Assembly: GCA_945901035.1 (NCBI GenBank)
Contig: CAMDKN010000008.1
Location: 1 to 15,989 of the forward strand
Length of the DNA stretch: 15,989 nucleotides
Direction of reading: 5' to 3'
Source of the DNA: Gulosibacter massiliensis
GTDB taxonomy: Bacteria > Actinomycetota > Actinomycetes > Actinomycetales > Microbacteriaceae
Numbering within the stretch: the stretch's first letter is position 1; each line of letters starts with the position of its first letter. Below, in pieces: positions 6,213 through 14,172 of the stretch. The position numbers were made by a program, and so were the translations under genes. The notes under the pieces are model-generated. The model saw only the letters and a program-made list of their open reading frames with translations, was not told the DNA's origin and made no database searches.

Positions 6213-6221
6213 TTATCCACA
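6213..6221 (+). promoter_or_regulatory. DnaA box (perfect consensus)
   Basis: TTATCCACA equals the strict DnaA box consensus. It lies one base upstream of the -35 of the minus-strand two-repeat gene, inside the divergent region shared with the Rv3235-family gene. A single site suggests gene regulation or DnaA titration rather than an origin; no box cluster or AT-rich unwinding element is present. Confidence 0.55.
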
Positions 6222-6257
6222 GAATCGAGCAACCTGGCTCACGCTTTCGCAAACTGC

Positions 6258-6290
6258 GACAAGGTTGTCCCGTCGCGAGGCGCCGCCTCG
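6258..6290. repeat. Two adjacent short palindromes in a divergent promoter region
   Basis: The first is GACAA-GG-TTGTC (6258-6269). The second is CGAGGCG-C-CGCCTCG (6276-6290), with perfect 7-bp arms around one central base. Their spacers are too short for good RNA hairpins, so they look more like protein-binding sites. They lie between the divergent two-repeat gene and the Rv3235-family gene, nearer the latter. Confidence 0.35.
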
Positions 6291-6324
6291 GCGATGAACT
6301 CCTTCACTGGAAACGAGGTCAACC

Positions 6325-6753
6325 ATGACGTCAACTGTTTCGTCCTCCGACAAGCCGCGACCGAATCGCTCGCAGTCCGTCGAGTTTTTTGACTCCCAAC
6401 CCACCCCACGATCGGAACTGCCCGACCCCACCGCCACAATCGAGAAACTGGCTCTGCTCGGTTGCGAGATCATTGCGGGCGTCCGATCCGTCGAGCAGAT
6501 CGGACGGTGGGTCACCGAGGATGTTTATCGAGTACTCGCCGAGCGGTCGGTTGCCGTCCGCCAAACCCGCGTCGGCGCTGAACCACGCCAACGTCCGCAC
6601 ATTTCCGTGGGACTCACCGTGGTGACCGAACCCCGTGACGGGGTCGTCGAAGGCGTAAGCCTTGTCCGCATCGGCCCGCGAACGCGGGCGATGTGCATTC
6701 GGCTCGAGGGTCTCGACCATCGCTGGCGCGCCAGTTCCCTGGCGCTCCTTTAG
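6325..6753 (+). CDS. Rv3235-family protein
   Basis: A 142-residue protein of the actinobacterial Rv3235 family, of unknown function. About 35 N-terminal residues are low-complexity and polar. The conserved domain follows, with an amphipathic helical part ([35 protein letters not shown]) and a beta part ([22 protein letters not shown], then [19 protein letters not shown]). The [12 protein letters not shown] and LEGLD.RWR signatures match my memory of the family. The start is supported by GAGG seven bases before ATG 6325. Its position beside secA is the same as in mycobacteria (Rv3235 near Rv3240c). Its TAG stop shares bases with the secA TAA stop in the tetranucleotide TTAG, so the converging transcripts must overlap. 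Confidence 0.88.
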   Translation: MTSTVSSSDKPRPNRSQSVEFFDSQPTPRSELPDPTATIEKLALLGCEIIAGVRSVEQIGRWVTEDVYRVLAERSVAVRQTRVGAEPRQRPHISVGLTVVTEPRDGVVEGVSLVRIGPRTRAMCIRLEGLDHRWRASSLALL

Positions 6754-9473
6754 TTGTCGAGCGGCTGCCCGAATGCGCCCTTGGCGCCGGTGCCCTTGGC
6801 GGGAGGTTGTACCGGCCCTCTCCGCGGGCGCATGCGCTCGGTCGGTGCCGGTTGATCGCCCGATTGGCCGCGAATCGTGATGTCCCCGTCTTCGTTGGGG
6901 GCGGAATACGACAGTTCGGCCGTCGGCAACTGGACCGGGGCGATTGCCGGTGCCTGGACCTGCGTGACGCCTCCGGCGGGGACGACCTGAACGTCGAGGT
7001 TGAAGATGAACCCGACCGATTCTTCGCGAATCATGCCCATCATCGCCTGGAACATCGTGTAGCCCTCGCGCTGGTACTCGATGAGCGGATCGCGCTGGGC
7101 CATGGCCCGCAGCCCGATACCGTCCTTGAGGTAATCCATCTCGTAGAGGTGGTCGCGCCAACGGCGGTCGACGACCGACAGCACCACGCGGCGTTCCAAC
7201 TCGCGAATCGCGCTCTCGCCCAATGACCCCTCGCGAATTCCGTATTGAACCATCGCATCGGAAATCAGTTCACGAATCACGTCCGCTGCGGTGATCTTGG
7301 ACCCGTATTCGGCGAGCACCTCGTGAATCGAAATCGTGACCGGAAAAATCTGTCGCATCTCGATCCATAATTGCTCGAGATCCCAATCATCCGCATTACG
7401 AGCGCTGCCCGTGTTCTGGTTGACGGTTTCGGTGATGGACCGCTCGATGAACGACGTGACCTTGTCCTTGATGGATGCGCCATCCAGAATCTGGCGGCGA
7501 TCTCCGTAGATGGCTTCACGCTGGCGGTTCAGCACATCGTCGTACTTGAGCACGTTCTTTCGAATTTCCGCATTACGCGCTTCGACTTGAGACTGGGCGG
7601 ACTGAATCGCGCGCGACACGAGCTTTGATTCGATCGCCATGTCGTCGTCCCCCGCCCGCTTCATGATGGCCGCGGCGGCGCCCGAGTTGAACAAGCGCAT
7701 CAGATCGTCTTCGAGCGACAGATAGAAACGGCTTTCGCCGGGGTCGCCCTGTCGGCCCGATCGACCGCGCAACTGGTTGTCGATGCGCCTCGATTCGTGG
7801 CGCTCGGTACCGAGAACGTACAGACCTCCCGCGGCGACGACCTTTTCCGCCTCCACGGCGACTTCGGACTTCACGGCCGCGAACACCTCGTCCCAACGGG
7901 CTTCGAATTCTTCCGGGTTGTCGTTGGGGTTCAGTCCGGACTGGTGGAGTTTCGTCACCGCGATAAATTCCGCGTTCCCGCCGAGCATGATGTCCGTTCC
8001 GCGGCCCGCCATGTTCGTCGCGACCGTCACCGCACCGAACCGGCCGGCTTCGGCCACGATGGCGGCTTCCCGAGCGTGATTTTTCGCGTTGAGAACTTCG
8101 TGCTTGATTCCCCGCTTGGCGAGGAGTTTCGACAACATCTCGCTCTTTTCCACCGACACCGTTCCGACGAGAACCGGCTGCCCTTTGTTGTGACGGGTCG
8201 CAATATCCTCCACCACCTGGCGATACTTCGCGGTCTCCGATGCGTAAATCACGTCCGACTGGTCGATCCGAATCATGGGCCGGTTCGTGGGAATCGGGAC
8301 GACACCGAGTTTGTAGGTCGAACCGAATTCTGCCGCTTCCGTCTCAGCGGTACCCGTCATGCCCGACAACTTCTCGTACAAACGGAAATAGTTCTGCAGG
8401 GTCACTGTGGCGAGCGTCTGGTTTTCCGCTTTGACGTCGACGCCCTCTTTGGCCTCGATCGCCTGATGAATTCCCTCGTTGTATCGGCGGCCCGACAGGA
8501 TACGACCGGTGTGCTCGTCCACGATGGACACCTCGCCGTTCATGACAACGTAGTCCTTGTCGCGGCGGAATAATTCTTTGGCCTTGATCGAGTTGTTGAG
8601 GAACGAAATCAGGGGAGTGTTCACCGATTCATACAGGTTGTCGATACCGAGATGGTCTTCCACTTTGGTGATGCCCGCCTCAAGCACGCCGATGGTTCGC
8701 TTTTTCTCGTCGAATTCGTAGTCAATATCGCGAACGAGTTTTTCCGCAATCTTGGCAAACTCGCCGAACCACCGATTGGCTCCGTCCGATGCGGGACCGG
8801 AAATAATCAGTGGCGTCCGGGCTTCGTCAATCAGGATGGAGTCGACCTCGTCCACGATGGCAAAGAAATGACCGCGCTGAACCATATCGGGCCGCTGCCA
8901 CGCCATGTTGTCGCGCAGGTAGTCGAAACCAAACTCGTTGTTCGTGCCGTAGGTGATGTCCGCGTTGTATTGCTGGCGGCGAACCTCGGGGGATTGATTC
9001 GAGATGATGCATCCAACCGTCATACCGAGCGTTCGGAAGATGCGACCCATCAATTCGGACTGGTACGACGCGAGGTAGTCGTTGGTGGTGATGATGTGAA
9101 CCCCCCGCGACGGAATCGCGTTGAGGTATCCGGCCAGGGTGGCGACGAGCGTCTTTCCCTCGCCGGTTTTCATTTCTGCAATGTTCCCCAGGTGAAGTGC
9201 CGCCCCGCCCATGATTTGAACGTCGTAGTGGCGAAAACCCAGGGTCCTTTTGGATGCTTCGCGCACCGCGGCGAAAGCTTCGGGCAGAAGGTCGTCGAGA
9301 GACTCGCCGCCAGAATAACGTTCCCGGAATTGGACCGTTTCATCGCGCAATTCCTCGTTCGTCAGTTTCGAAAAATCATCTTCCAGAGAATTGACGACAT
9401 CGGCGTAACGCTTCAACTTCTTGAGGATTGCACCTTCACCCGCGCGTAGGACTTTGTCCAGAAGATTGGCCAC
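6750..9473 (-). CDS. secA: Preprotein translocase ATPase SecA (SecA1)
   Basis: A full-length 907-residue SecA, the cytosolic ATPase motor that pushes unfolded preproteins through SecYEG. Visible motifs are Walker A MKTGEGKT (101-108), DEAD-type Walker [15 protein letters not shown] (from residue 207), the preprotein cross-linking domain, the second helicase domain with [13 protein letters not shown] and [12 protein letters not shown], and the wing and scaffold regions. The C-terminus ends [18 protein letters not shown] and has no zinc-binding CxCxnCH/CC motif, which actinobacterial SecA1 proteins commonly lack. The start is GTG, with GGAG six bases upstream. It is the last gene of the minus-strand block, and its own promoter and leader appear to lie between it and comF. 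Confidence 0.98.
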   Translation of the reverse strand: MANLLDKVLRAGEGAILKKLKRYADVVNSLEDDFSKLTNEELRDETVQFRERYSGGESLDDLLPEAFAAVREASKRTLGFRHYDVQIMGGAALHLGNIAEMKTGEGKTLVATLAGYLNAIPSRGVHIITTNDYLASYQSELMGRIFRTLGMTVGCIISNQSPEVRRQQYNADITYGTNNEFGFDYLRDNMAWQRPDMVQRGHFFAIVDEVDSILIDEARTPLIISGPASDGANRWFGEFAKIAEKLVRDIDYEFDEKKRTIGVLEAGITKVEDHLGIDNLYESVNTPLISFLNNSIKAKELFRRDKDYVVMNGEVSIVDEHTGRILSGRRYNEGIHQAIEAKEGVDVKAENQTLATVTLQNYFRLYEKLSGMTGTAETEAAEFGSTYKLGVVPIPTNRPMIRIDQSDVIYASETAKYRQVVEDIATRHNKGQPVLVGTVSVEKSEMLSKLLAKRGIKHEVLNAKNHAREAAIVAEAGRFGAVTVATNMAGRGTDIMLGGNAEFIAVTKLHQSGLNPNDNPEEFEARWDEVFAAVKSEVAVEAEKVVAAGGLYVLGTERHESRRIDNQLRGRSGRQGDPGESRFYLSLEDDLMRLFNSGAAAAIMKRAGDDDMAIESKLVSRAIQSAQSQVEARNAEIRKNVLKYDDVLNRQREAIYGDRRQILDGASIKDKVTSFIERSITETVNQNTGSARNADDWDLEQLWIEMRQIFPVTISIHEVLAEYGSKITAADVIRELISDAMVQYGIREGSLGESAIRELERRVVLSVVDRRWRDHLYEMDYLKDGIGLRAMAQRDPLIEYQREGYTMFQAMMGMIREESVGFIFNLDVQVVPAGGVTQVQAPAIAPVQLPTAELSYSAPNEDGDITIRGQSGDQPAPTERMRPRRGPVQPPAKGTGAKGAFGQPLDN

Positions 9474-9496
9474 TCGTCACTCCGTTTCATCGTGCA

Positions 9497-9519
9497 ATAC
9501 GGACTACACATCTCCGTAT
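9497..9519 (-). other. Hairpin in the predicted secA mRNA leader
   Basis: Perfect 7-bp arms ATACGGA and TCCGTAT are separated by nine bases and end 23 bases before the secA GTG. In the mRNA the stem lies just upstream of the GGAG ribosome-binding site without covering it. It could stabilise the leader or be a protein-binding site. No SecM-like peptide is encoded in this short leader. Confidence 0.4.
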
Positions 9520-9522
9520 CGG

Positions 9523-9539
9523 CGTAGCACTATTCTACG
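9523..9539 (-). promoter_or_regulatory. Candidate secA -10 element inside an inverted repeat
   Basis: On the minus strand TAGAAT (9537-9532) matches the -10 consensus at five of six positions. It sits within the inverted repeat CGTAG-n7-CTACG. The -35 is weak and would lie within the end of comF. If used, the leader is about 50 bases and contains the downstream 7-bp hairpin. Confidence 0.4.
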
Positions 9540-9557
9540 GCGAAACGATTTCGGGCA

Positions 9558-10184
9558 TCACGACGGCGGCAGTCGCCCCGCCCGCACGGGGGCGGGTGAG
9601 TAACGGGCACTCGCAAGGACAACGACCCCGACCACACGGAGTCCACACTCGCAACACGCGGCGATTGCCGCGTCCACCGATGCGCCGGTGGTCACCACAT
9701 CGTCGACGATCACAACACGTGTGCCCACCGCGGGGCGTCGGGCGGCAAGATGCATCGTGCGAACCCGTCGCTCGTCTCGGTGCCGACCGCGTTGCGACCC
9801 CGCGTCGTCCATGACGAGACAGTCGGCGATTGGCATTCCCGTCGCGCGGGCCATCAGGACTGAGAGTCCGTATCCTCGAGCACGGAATCCGGAACGCGAG
9901 GAGGGCATCGGAATGACCACCGCGTCGCCCAACGGGCGTATTGCCGAGCGAAGCGGGGTGCCGAGCCGCCGAATAATCGCGTGCGCACCCCGGTGCTTTG
10001 CGGCCAGGATCGCCGACCGGAGTCCGCCTCGATAGTCCCCCAGGGCGACTAGAGGCACGCCCCACGCTGTGGCGGTGTGGCGGGGTTCGGCGGTCCATTG
10101 ATGAACACAGCGGTCACAGGCCACCGTGCCCCACTGACCGCACGCGACGCATCGGGCGTCGAAGATACCGTCCATCAGATTCAC
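9558..10184 (-). CDS. comF: ComF-family phosphoribosyltransferase-like protein
   Basis: A 208-residue ComF/GntX-family protein. The N-terminus has a four-cysteine zinc finger (C12-x2-C15 and C23-x2-C26), and the C-terminal half is a type I phosphoribosyltransferase fold with the PRPP loop VVIVDDVVTTGAS (157-169). ComF proteins take part in DNA uptake in naturally competent bacteria; in actinobacteria the role is unproven. The usual DSQ...R segment is replaced by DDAGSQRGRHRDERRVR. The start is uncertain: GTG 10184 is chosen because family members begin 8-12 residues before the first CxxC. ATG 10175 is equally possible, and TTG 10244 would extend it to 7 bp from the lpqB stop. None has a strong ribosome-binding site. 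It follows lpqB, as in other actinobacteria, but hpf does not follow it. Confidence 0.88.
   Translation of the reverse strand: MNLMDGIFDARCVACGQWGTVACDRCVHQWTAEPRHTATAWGVPLVALGDYRGGLRSAILAAKHRGAHAIIRRLGTPLRSAIRPLGDAVVIPMPSSRSGFRARGYGLSVLMARATGMPIADCLVMDDAGSQRGRHRDERRVRTMHLAARRPAVGTRVVIVDDVVTTGASVDAAIAACCECGLRVVGVVVLASARYSPAPVRAGRLPPS
9577..9596 (-). terminator. Strong GC hairpin at the end of comF, possible terminator
   Basis: Perfect 7-bp arms CCCGCCC and GGGCGGG with a 6-base loop lie inside the last codons of comF, 16 bases before its stop. There is no T-run after it, so intrinsic termination would have to be of the tail-less type reported for actinobacteria. Its place directly before the candidate secA promoter fits partial termination of the mtrAB-lpqB-comF transcript. 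It may instead only reflect GC-rich coding sequence. Confidence 0.35.
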
Positions 10185-10250
10185 GGTGTCAGCCTGTTCG
10201 GACGACGGCCTCCGAGTAACCCCCGCGAACGTTGCGGTGGACAAGTCGAA

Positions 10251-11894
10251 CTAACGCTGGGTTGCCAATAACTCGGCGGGGGTCCCCGTCGATTGCCAGC
10301 CGGTTCCGCGTGATTTCCAGAGCTGTCCGTTCTGAGCAATGACAACGAGCCCCGATGTACCCGCGTTGCCGCCGGAAATGCGAACTGGGTTTTGCGGCTG
10401 ACCGAGCAGACTTGTCCCACCTCCGACAGTCGCCACTTCGACGTGAACCACGCCGTTTGTGGTTAACAACACCGCCACGTGGGTTGCGTCCGACCATGCC
10501 AAATCCAGGATTGAATCCGCCACGACAGACAGTTGTCGGAATCCGCTCACGCCCGTCGGGCGATTGTCTTCGTCCACCGCAATCGCCCCGACAAAAACCG
10601 CACCTCGCCCACCGTCGTTTACCGCGATGGCGACTCGCGAATCCTCACGCGACACCTCCAGTCCGACCACTTGAGCCGAACGCGGCCACGGACCTGTGAA
10701 CGTAAATTGGGGCCTGCCGGAAAGGATCGACACTCGGTGCGGGGTCTCGGGTGCCACCCACCACACCGATCGGCCCCCGCCGATTTGCGGGTCAACGCTG
10801 CTGGGTTGTGTCGAAACCTGCTCGGTCCGCTCTCCGACCAGAAAAACTCCCTCGCGTGTTCCGACGGCAGCGGTGTCGGTGTCGGCGTCGTAAGAGAGTG
10901 ACGTCGGGCTGAGCCCCACGATTTGGCGATCGATGTTCTCGAGTGGCACGACGTCGAGACCATCCGAATAGCCGACTTCCCCGTCATAGACAATGAGCGG
11001 CCGATCATCCACGCGCGGATTTGATTCGACCCCGGGAATCGCCGAAACCGCCAACATGATGCGATTGACGGACAGTACCGACGAGGAAATCCCGCTCAGT
11101 TGGCCCAAACTCACACCGAGCTGTGACAGCATGTCCCGCTGGTCCTTCGTGGAGGCTTGTTGGACCGCATCGGTCACATCAACTGTCGCCCTTCCGCGCT
11201 CCACTTCGACCGGGGCGACGGCGAGTTCCGAACCGAGCGGGAAAGCGGTCGATGCATTGGGCAGATATTCCGATGGTCCGGCAATCGTGGCCCGGGCTAC
11301 CGCGGTGACCGGATCGCCGAGTCGGGCGAAGATGCGAACATCCGGGATGAATGCGGTTCGGTCGTGATTGTAGAAATACACCGTGTATTCGTCATACGCC
11401 GATTCGAACGCGACCTCAGTCAACACGGTGAGGTCGGGCACCCCGTTGAGTCTCCACTCCCCGTCGACTCGGGTGAAACCGAACTCCCACGTCGACACGG
11501 AACTGGTCGGTGCGATTTGGTAAACACCCCTCTCATCGACGCGAGCGGACACACCGGCGGAAAAGGAGAGCGTTGTCTCGGACAACGTTTCGACCGATGC
11601 ATAAACGCCCCGCACGACCGTTTCGCGCATCGGATTCCAATTCACCGCGGCGGAGTCGGCCAAAAAACTGCGGGCGATTCGATAGTTACTCTGCGGCGAT
11701 GCGCCGGCCGCGATGAATCCGTCCAGAATTTCGCGCTGGCTTGCACCCTCCGACGGTCCCGCTGGCAGATAATCGACCTCAGCGAGAATCTCTACTCCGA
11801 TGGGCCCACCCACGAGAACCGGCCCGCTCACCGGCAGACCCGCACACCCCGCCAGCAACAAGACCGCTACGACCATCCCCAATCTACGCATCAT
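10251..11894 (-). CDS. lpqB: Lipoprotein LpqB, accessory to MtrAB
   Basis: A 547-residue lipoprotein. The signal peptide has two arginines, a hydrophobic stretch and the lipobox LLAGC, with lipidated Cys17. Then come an N-terminal domain (about 40-170), a GerMN domain (about 170-285, around YFYNHDRTAFIPDVRIFARL and VTAVARATIAGPSEYLP) and a C-terminal beta-propeller-like LpqB domain (about 300-540). In mycobacteria LpqB sits outside the membrane, binds the extracytoplasmic part of MtrB and modulates MtrA phosphorylation. The gene start overlaps the mtrB stop by 11 bp, so translation is coupled. A second ATG directly follows the first and could also be used. Confidence 0.95.
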   Translation of the reverse strand: MMRRLGMVVAVLLLAGCAGLPVSGPVLVGGPIGVEILAEVDYLPAGPSEGASQREILDGFIAAGASPQSNYRIARSFLADSAAVNWNPMRETVVRGVYASVETLSETTLSFSAGVSARVDERGVYQIAPTSSVSTWEFGFTRVDGEWRLNGVPDLTVLTEVAFESAYDEYTVYFYNHDRTAFIPDVRIFARLGDPVTAVARATIAGPSEYLPNASTAFPLGSELAVAPVEVERGRATVDVTDAVQQASTKDQRDMLSQLGVSLGQLSGISSSVLSVNRIMLAVSAIPGVESNPRVDDRPLIVYDGEVGYSDGLDVVPLENIDRQIVGLSPTSLSYDADTDTAAVGTREGVFLVGERTEQVSTQPSSVDPQIGGGRSVWWVAPETPHRVSILSGRPQFTFTGPWPRSAQVVGLEVSREDSRVAIAVNDGGRGAVFVGAIAVDEDNRPTGVSGFRQLSVVADSILDLAWSDATHVAVLLTTNGVVHVEVATVGGGTSLLGQPQNPVRISGGNAGTSGLVVIAQNGQLWKSRGTGWQSTGTPAELLATQR

Positions 11895-13455
11895 CGACTC
11901 CCGTGACCGGCGGTAATCCGAGCGGGGAAATCGGTTCGAGCGTGCCGTCGCGAGGGAGAGTCAGGCGAAAACATGCGCCATCGCCGGGTTCGGCCCACAC
12001 GTCGATTACGCCATCGTGAAGTGTTGCGTAGCCCAACGCAATCGCCATCCCCAGCCCGGTTCCACCCGATTGGCGTTGCCGTGAGGGATCGGCACGCCAA
12101 AACCGGTCGAAGACGCGAGCGGTTTCCGTGGGTGACATCCCCACCCCGTAATCTCGCACCGCGATGGCGACCGCCGACGACGTCGAGTCAACCCAGACTT
12201 CAATCGGTTTACCCTCACCGTGGTCGATGGCGTTCGTCAAGAAATTGAGAACGATGCGACGGATACGACGCGCATCCAACGGTGTCGGTGAATGCCCCCC
12301 TGGAGCGTGCAGCGTGATCGTCGATCCCCGTTCCGTGGCCAAGGACGCCACCTGATCGATACAGGACTGCGCAATCGTCGCGGGAGCGACGGGTTCGAGT
12401 TCGAGTTGTGCTTCGCCCGCGTCATACCGGGACAGTTCCAACAGCTCGGCCAGTAGTTCTTCAAACGTCGCGATTTGACGGTTGAGGAGTTCCGCGGCTC
12501 GGGCAGAATCTTTGTCGAAGGTGTCGCGCCGGGCGAAGAGCATGTTCCCCGCCATCTTGATGGTCGTGAGCGGGGTCCGCAGTTCGTGGGACACATCTGA
12601 CACGAATTGTTGTTGCAACGTTGACAGCGTCGCGAGGCGATTGATTTGTCCCGAAATCGACTCGGCCATGCGGTTGAACGACAGCGCGAGTTTCGCCGAA
12701 ACGTCGCCGCCCTCCACCGCGATGCGCTCCTCGAGGTGACCGTCGGCAAATCGCTCGGCCGTGGCCGCGGTCGTCATGATCGGTTCGATGGAGCGCGTGG
12801 TGACCAACCAGACGATGAGCCCGGTGATGGCGACGAAAAACAGCCCTCCCGCGGCCAACGCGCTCTGAACGAATGTGAGATTAACTTCGACGTCAGCGAG
12901 GTTGTAGACCAGGACAAGGTCATAGCGCCCCGCCGTCGGCACATCGATGTTCGCACCGGTGACAATCCCCGGTGTCCCCGTCGGAAGCTCGACCGATTGG
13001 TAGTGCACGTTGCCGCGATCTGCGTGGATCGCGTCTTTCAGACCATCGCTCACGACCGCGATGGGGAAACCGACGGACGACGTGCTCGTCATCAATTGGT
13101 CGGTTGTTTGCCCCGGGGCTCGAAGAATCGCAAAACCGACCAGACCGGGCGAGTTGGTGGTCGCGCGAATCGTCGCTTGAACCGCTCCGTTGGCGCTTTC
13201 GACGTCGATCGAACCCTGGGCGTCAATCGCAACGTCCAATTGCGCTTGCACGGTTCCCGAAACGGCTTGGGTTTCGGAGACGATTTCAAGGCGACGCGTT
13301 TCGAACAGGTTTTGTTGGATGGTAAACGACAGTAACCACCCGATGAGAACGACCGCCACGAGGGAAAAACCCACGGAGACGGCGACCATCCGTAAGCGAA
13401 GGGATTCCCCCCACGCAGTTCTCACACGGCGAATAATTCGCAGCACAAATTTCAT
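11884..13455 (-). CDS. mtrB: Sensor histidine kinase MtrB
   Basis: A 523-residue membrane histidine kinase of the MtrAB system, which controls cell-wall and division genes in actinobacteria. Layout: basic N-terminus, TM1 (about 22-45), extracytoplasmic sensor (about 46-192), TM2 (about 193-217), HAMP (218-270), HisKA with FVSDVSHELRTPLTTIK (phospho-His290), and the HATPase domain with N-box LNFLTNAIDHGEG (Asn408), G1 RDYGVGM (434-440), F-box FDRFWRADPSR and G2 GGTGLGM (464-470). All catalytic boxes are intact. Its ATG overlaps the mtrA stop as ATGA. Confidence 0.97.
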   Translation of the reverse strand: MKFVLRIIRRVRTAWGESLRLRMVAVSVGFSLVAVVLIGWLLSFTIQQNLFETRRLEIVSETQAVSGTVQAQLDVAIDAQGSIDVESANGAVQATIRATTNSPGLVGFAILRAPGQTTDQLMTSTSSVGFPIAVVSDGLKDAIHADRGNVHYQSVELPTGTPGIVTGANIDVPTAGRYDLVLVYNLADVEVNLTFVQSALAAGGLFFVAITGLIVWLVTTRSIEPIMTTAATAERFADGHLEERIAVEGGDVSAKLALSFNRMAESISGQINRLATLSTLQQQFVSDVSHELRTPLTTIKMAGNMLFARRDTFDKDSARAAELLNRQIATFEELLAELLELSRYDAGEAQLELEPVAPATIAQSCIDQVASLATERGSTITLHAPGGHSPTPLDARRIRRIVLNFLTNAIDHGEGKPIEVWVDSTSSAVAIAVRDYGVGMSPTETARVFDRFWRADPSRQRQSGGTGLGMAIALGYATLHDGVIDVWAEPGDGACFRLTLPRDGTLEPISPLGLPPVTGVDDA

Positions 13456-14138
13456 GCGGACTGGGTTTCACCCGCGCGATAGCCGACGCCTCGGACCGTA
13501 AGAACAATTTTGGGCTCGTCGACATCGAGCTCGATTTTGGAACGAAGCCGTTGAACGTGGACGTTCACCAGCCGCGTGTCCGCTTTGTATTGATAACCCC
13601 AGACTTGTTCCAGCAACATCTCGCGAGAGAACACCTCGGACGGCCGGGACGCGAGGGTGTGCAACAGTTCGAATTCGAGCGGCGTGAGCGAGATCGGCTG
13701 GCCATCCCTGGTCACCGTGTGTCCTCGCAGATCGATGACGATGTCGCCGACCGCGAGTGAACTTGACGACGTCGGCAACGGGCGCCTCATGCAGGCTCGA
13801 ATCCGCGCGCTCAAAATTTTTTCGTTGAACGGTTTCTCGACGTAGTCGTCCGCGCCCGCTTCGAGACCGTGGACGATGTCCTGAGTGTCCGTTCGGGCGG
13901 TGACCATGATGATCGGGGTACCGGAATACTCGCGAATCGAGCGACACACCGCGATGCCGTCCATGCCCGGCAAATTGAGGTCGAGCAAAACCAGGTGCGG
14001 TTGGTACTCGTCGAAGGCCGCCAGCGCGTCAGTCCCGTTGAGCGCAACACGAGTGTCGTAGCCTTCGGCGCGGAGAAAAATGCCGAGAACCTCACCGATG
14101 CTGGGGTCGTCATCGACAATCAGGATGCGTGCGTGCAC
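13452..14138 (-). CDS. mtrA: Response regulator MtrA (OmpR/PhoB family)
   Basis: A 228-residue regulator. The receiver domain has acidic residues D9-D11, phosphoacceptor Asp53 (LVLLDLNLPGMDG), Thr80 and Lys102 (YVEKPF). The C-terminal winged helix (about 128-225) has the pattern LTPLEFELLHTLASRP, LLEQVWGY, and TRLVNVHVQRLRSKIE followed by TVRGVGYR. MtrA controls genes for cell-wall hydrolases, replication and division in mycobacteria and corynebacteria. The start is GTG, preceded by AAGGGGGG and four bases, a strong ribosome-binding site. It lies 34 bp after manB; CACAAT just after the manB stop could be a weak -10 of its own. Confidence 0.97.
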   Translation of the reverse strand: MHARILIVDDDPSIGEVLGIFLRAEGYDTRVALNGTDALAAFDEYQPHLVLLDLNLPGMDGIAVCRSIREYSGTPIIMVTARTDTQDIVHGLEAGADDYVEKPFNEKILSARIRACMRRPLPTSSSSLAVGDIVIDLRGHTVTRDGQPISLTPLEFELLHTLASRPSEVFSREMLLEQVWGYQYKADTRLVNVHVQRLRSKIELDVDEPKIVLTVRGVGYRAGETQSA

Positions 14139-14172
14139 CAGACCCCCCTTCCATTCCGCTGTACCTATTGTG

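Noticed and set aside
6213..6221. DnaA box as part of a replication origin
   Set aside because: It is a single box with no cluster, no AT-rich region and no dnaA or dnaN nearby.
6750..6830. Missing SecA C-terminal zinc motif as a truncation
   Set aside because: Actinobacterial SecA1 proteins often lack it, and the protein has normal length.
7797..9449. Two plus-strand frames (258 and 265 codons) opposite secA
   Set aside because: They are entirely antisense to SecA with all motifs intact; no ribosome-binding site and no recognisable fold.
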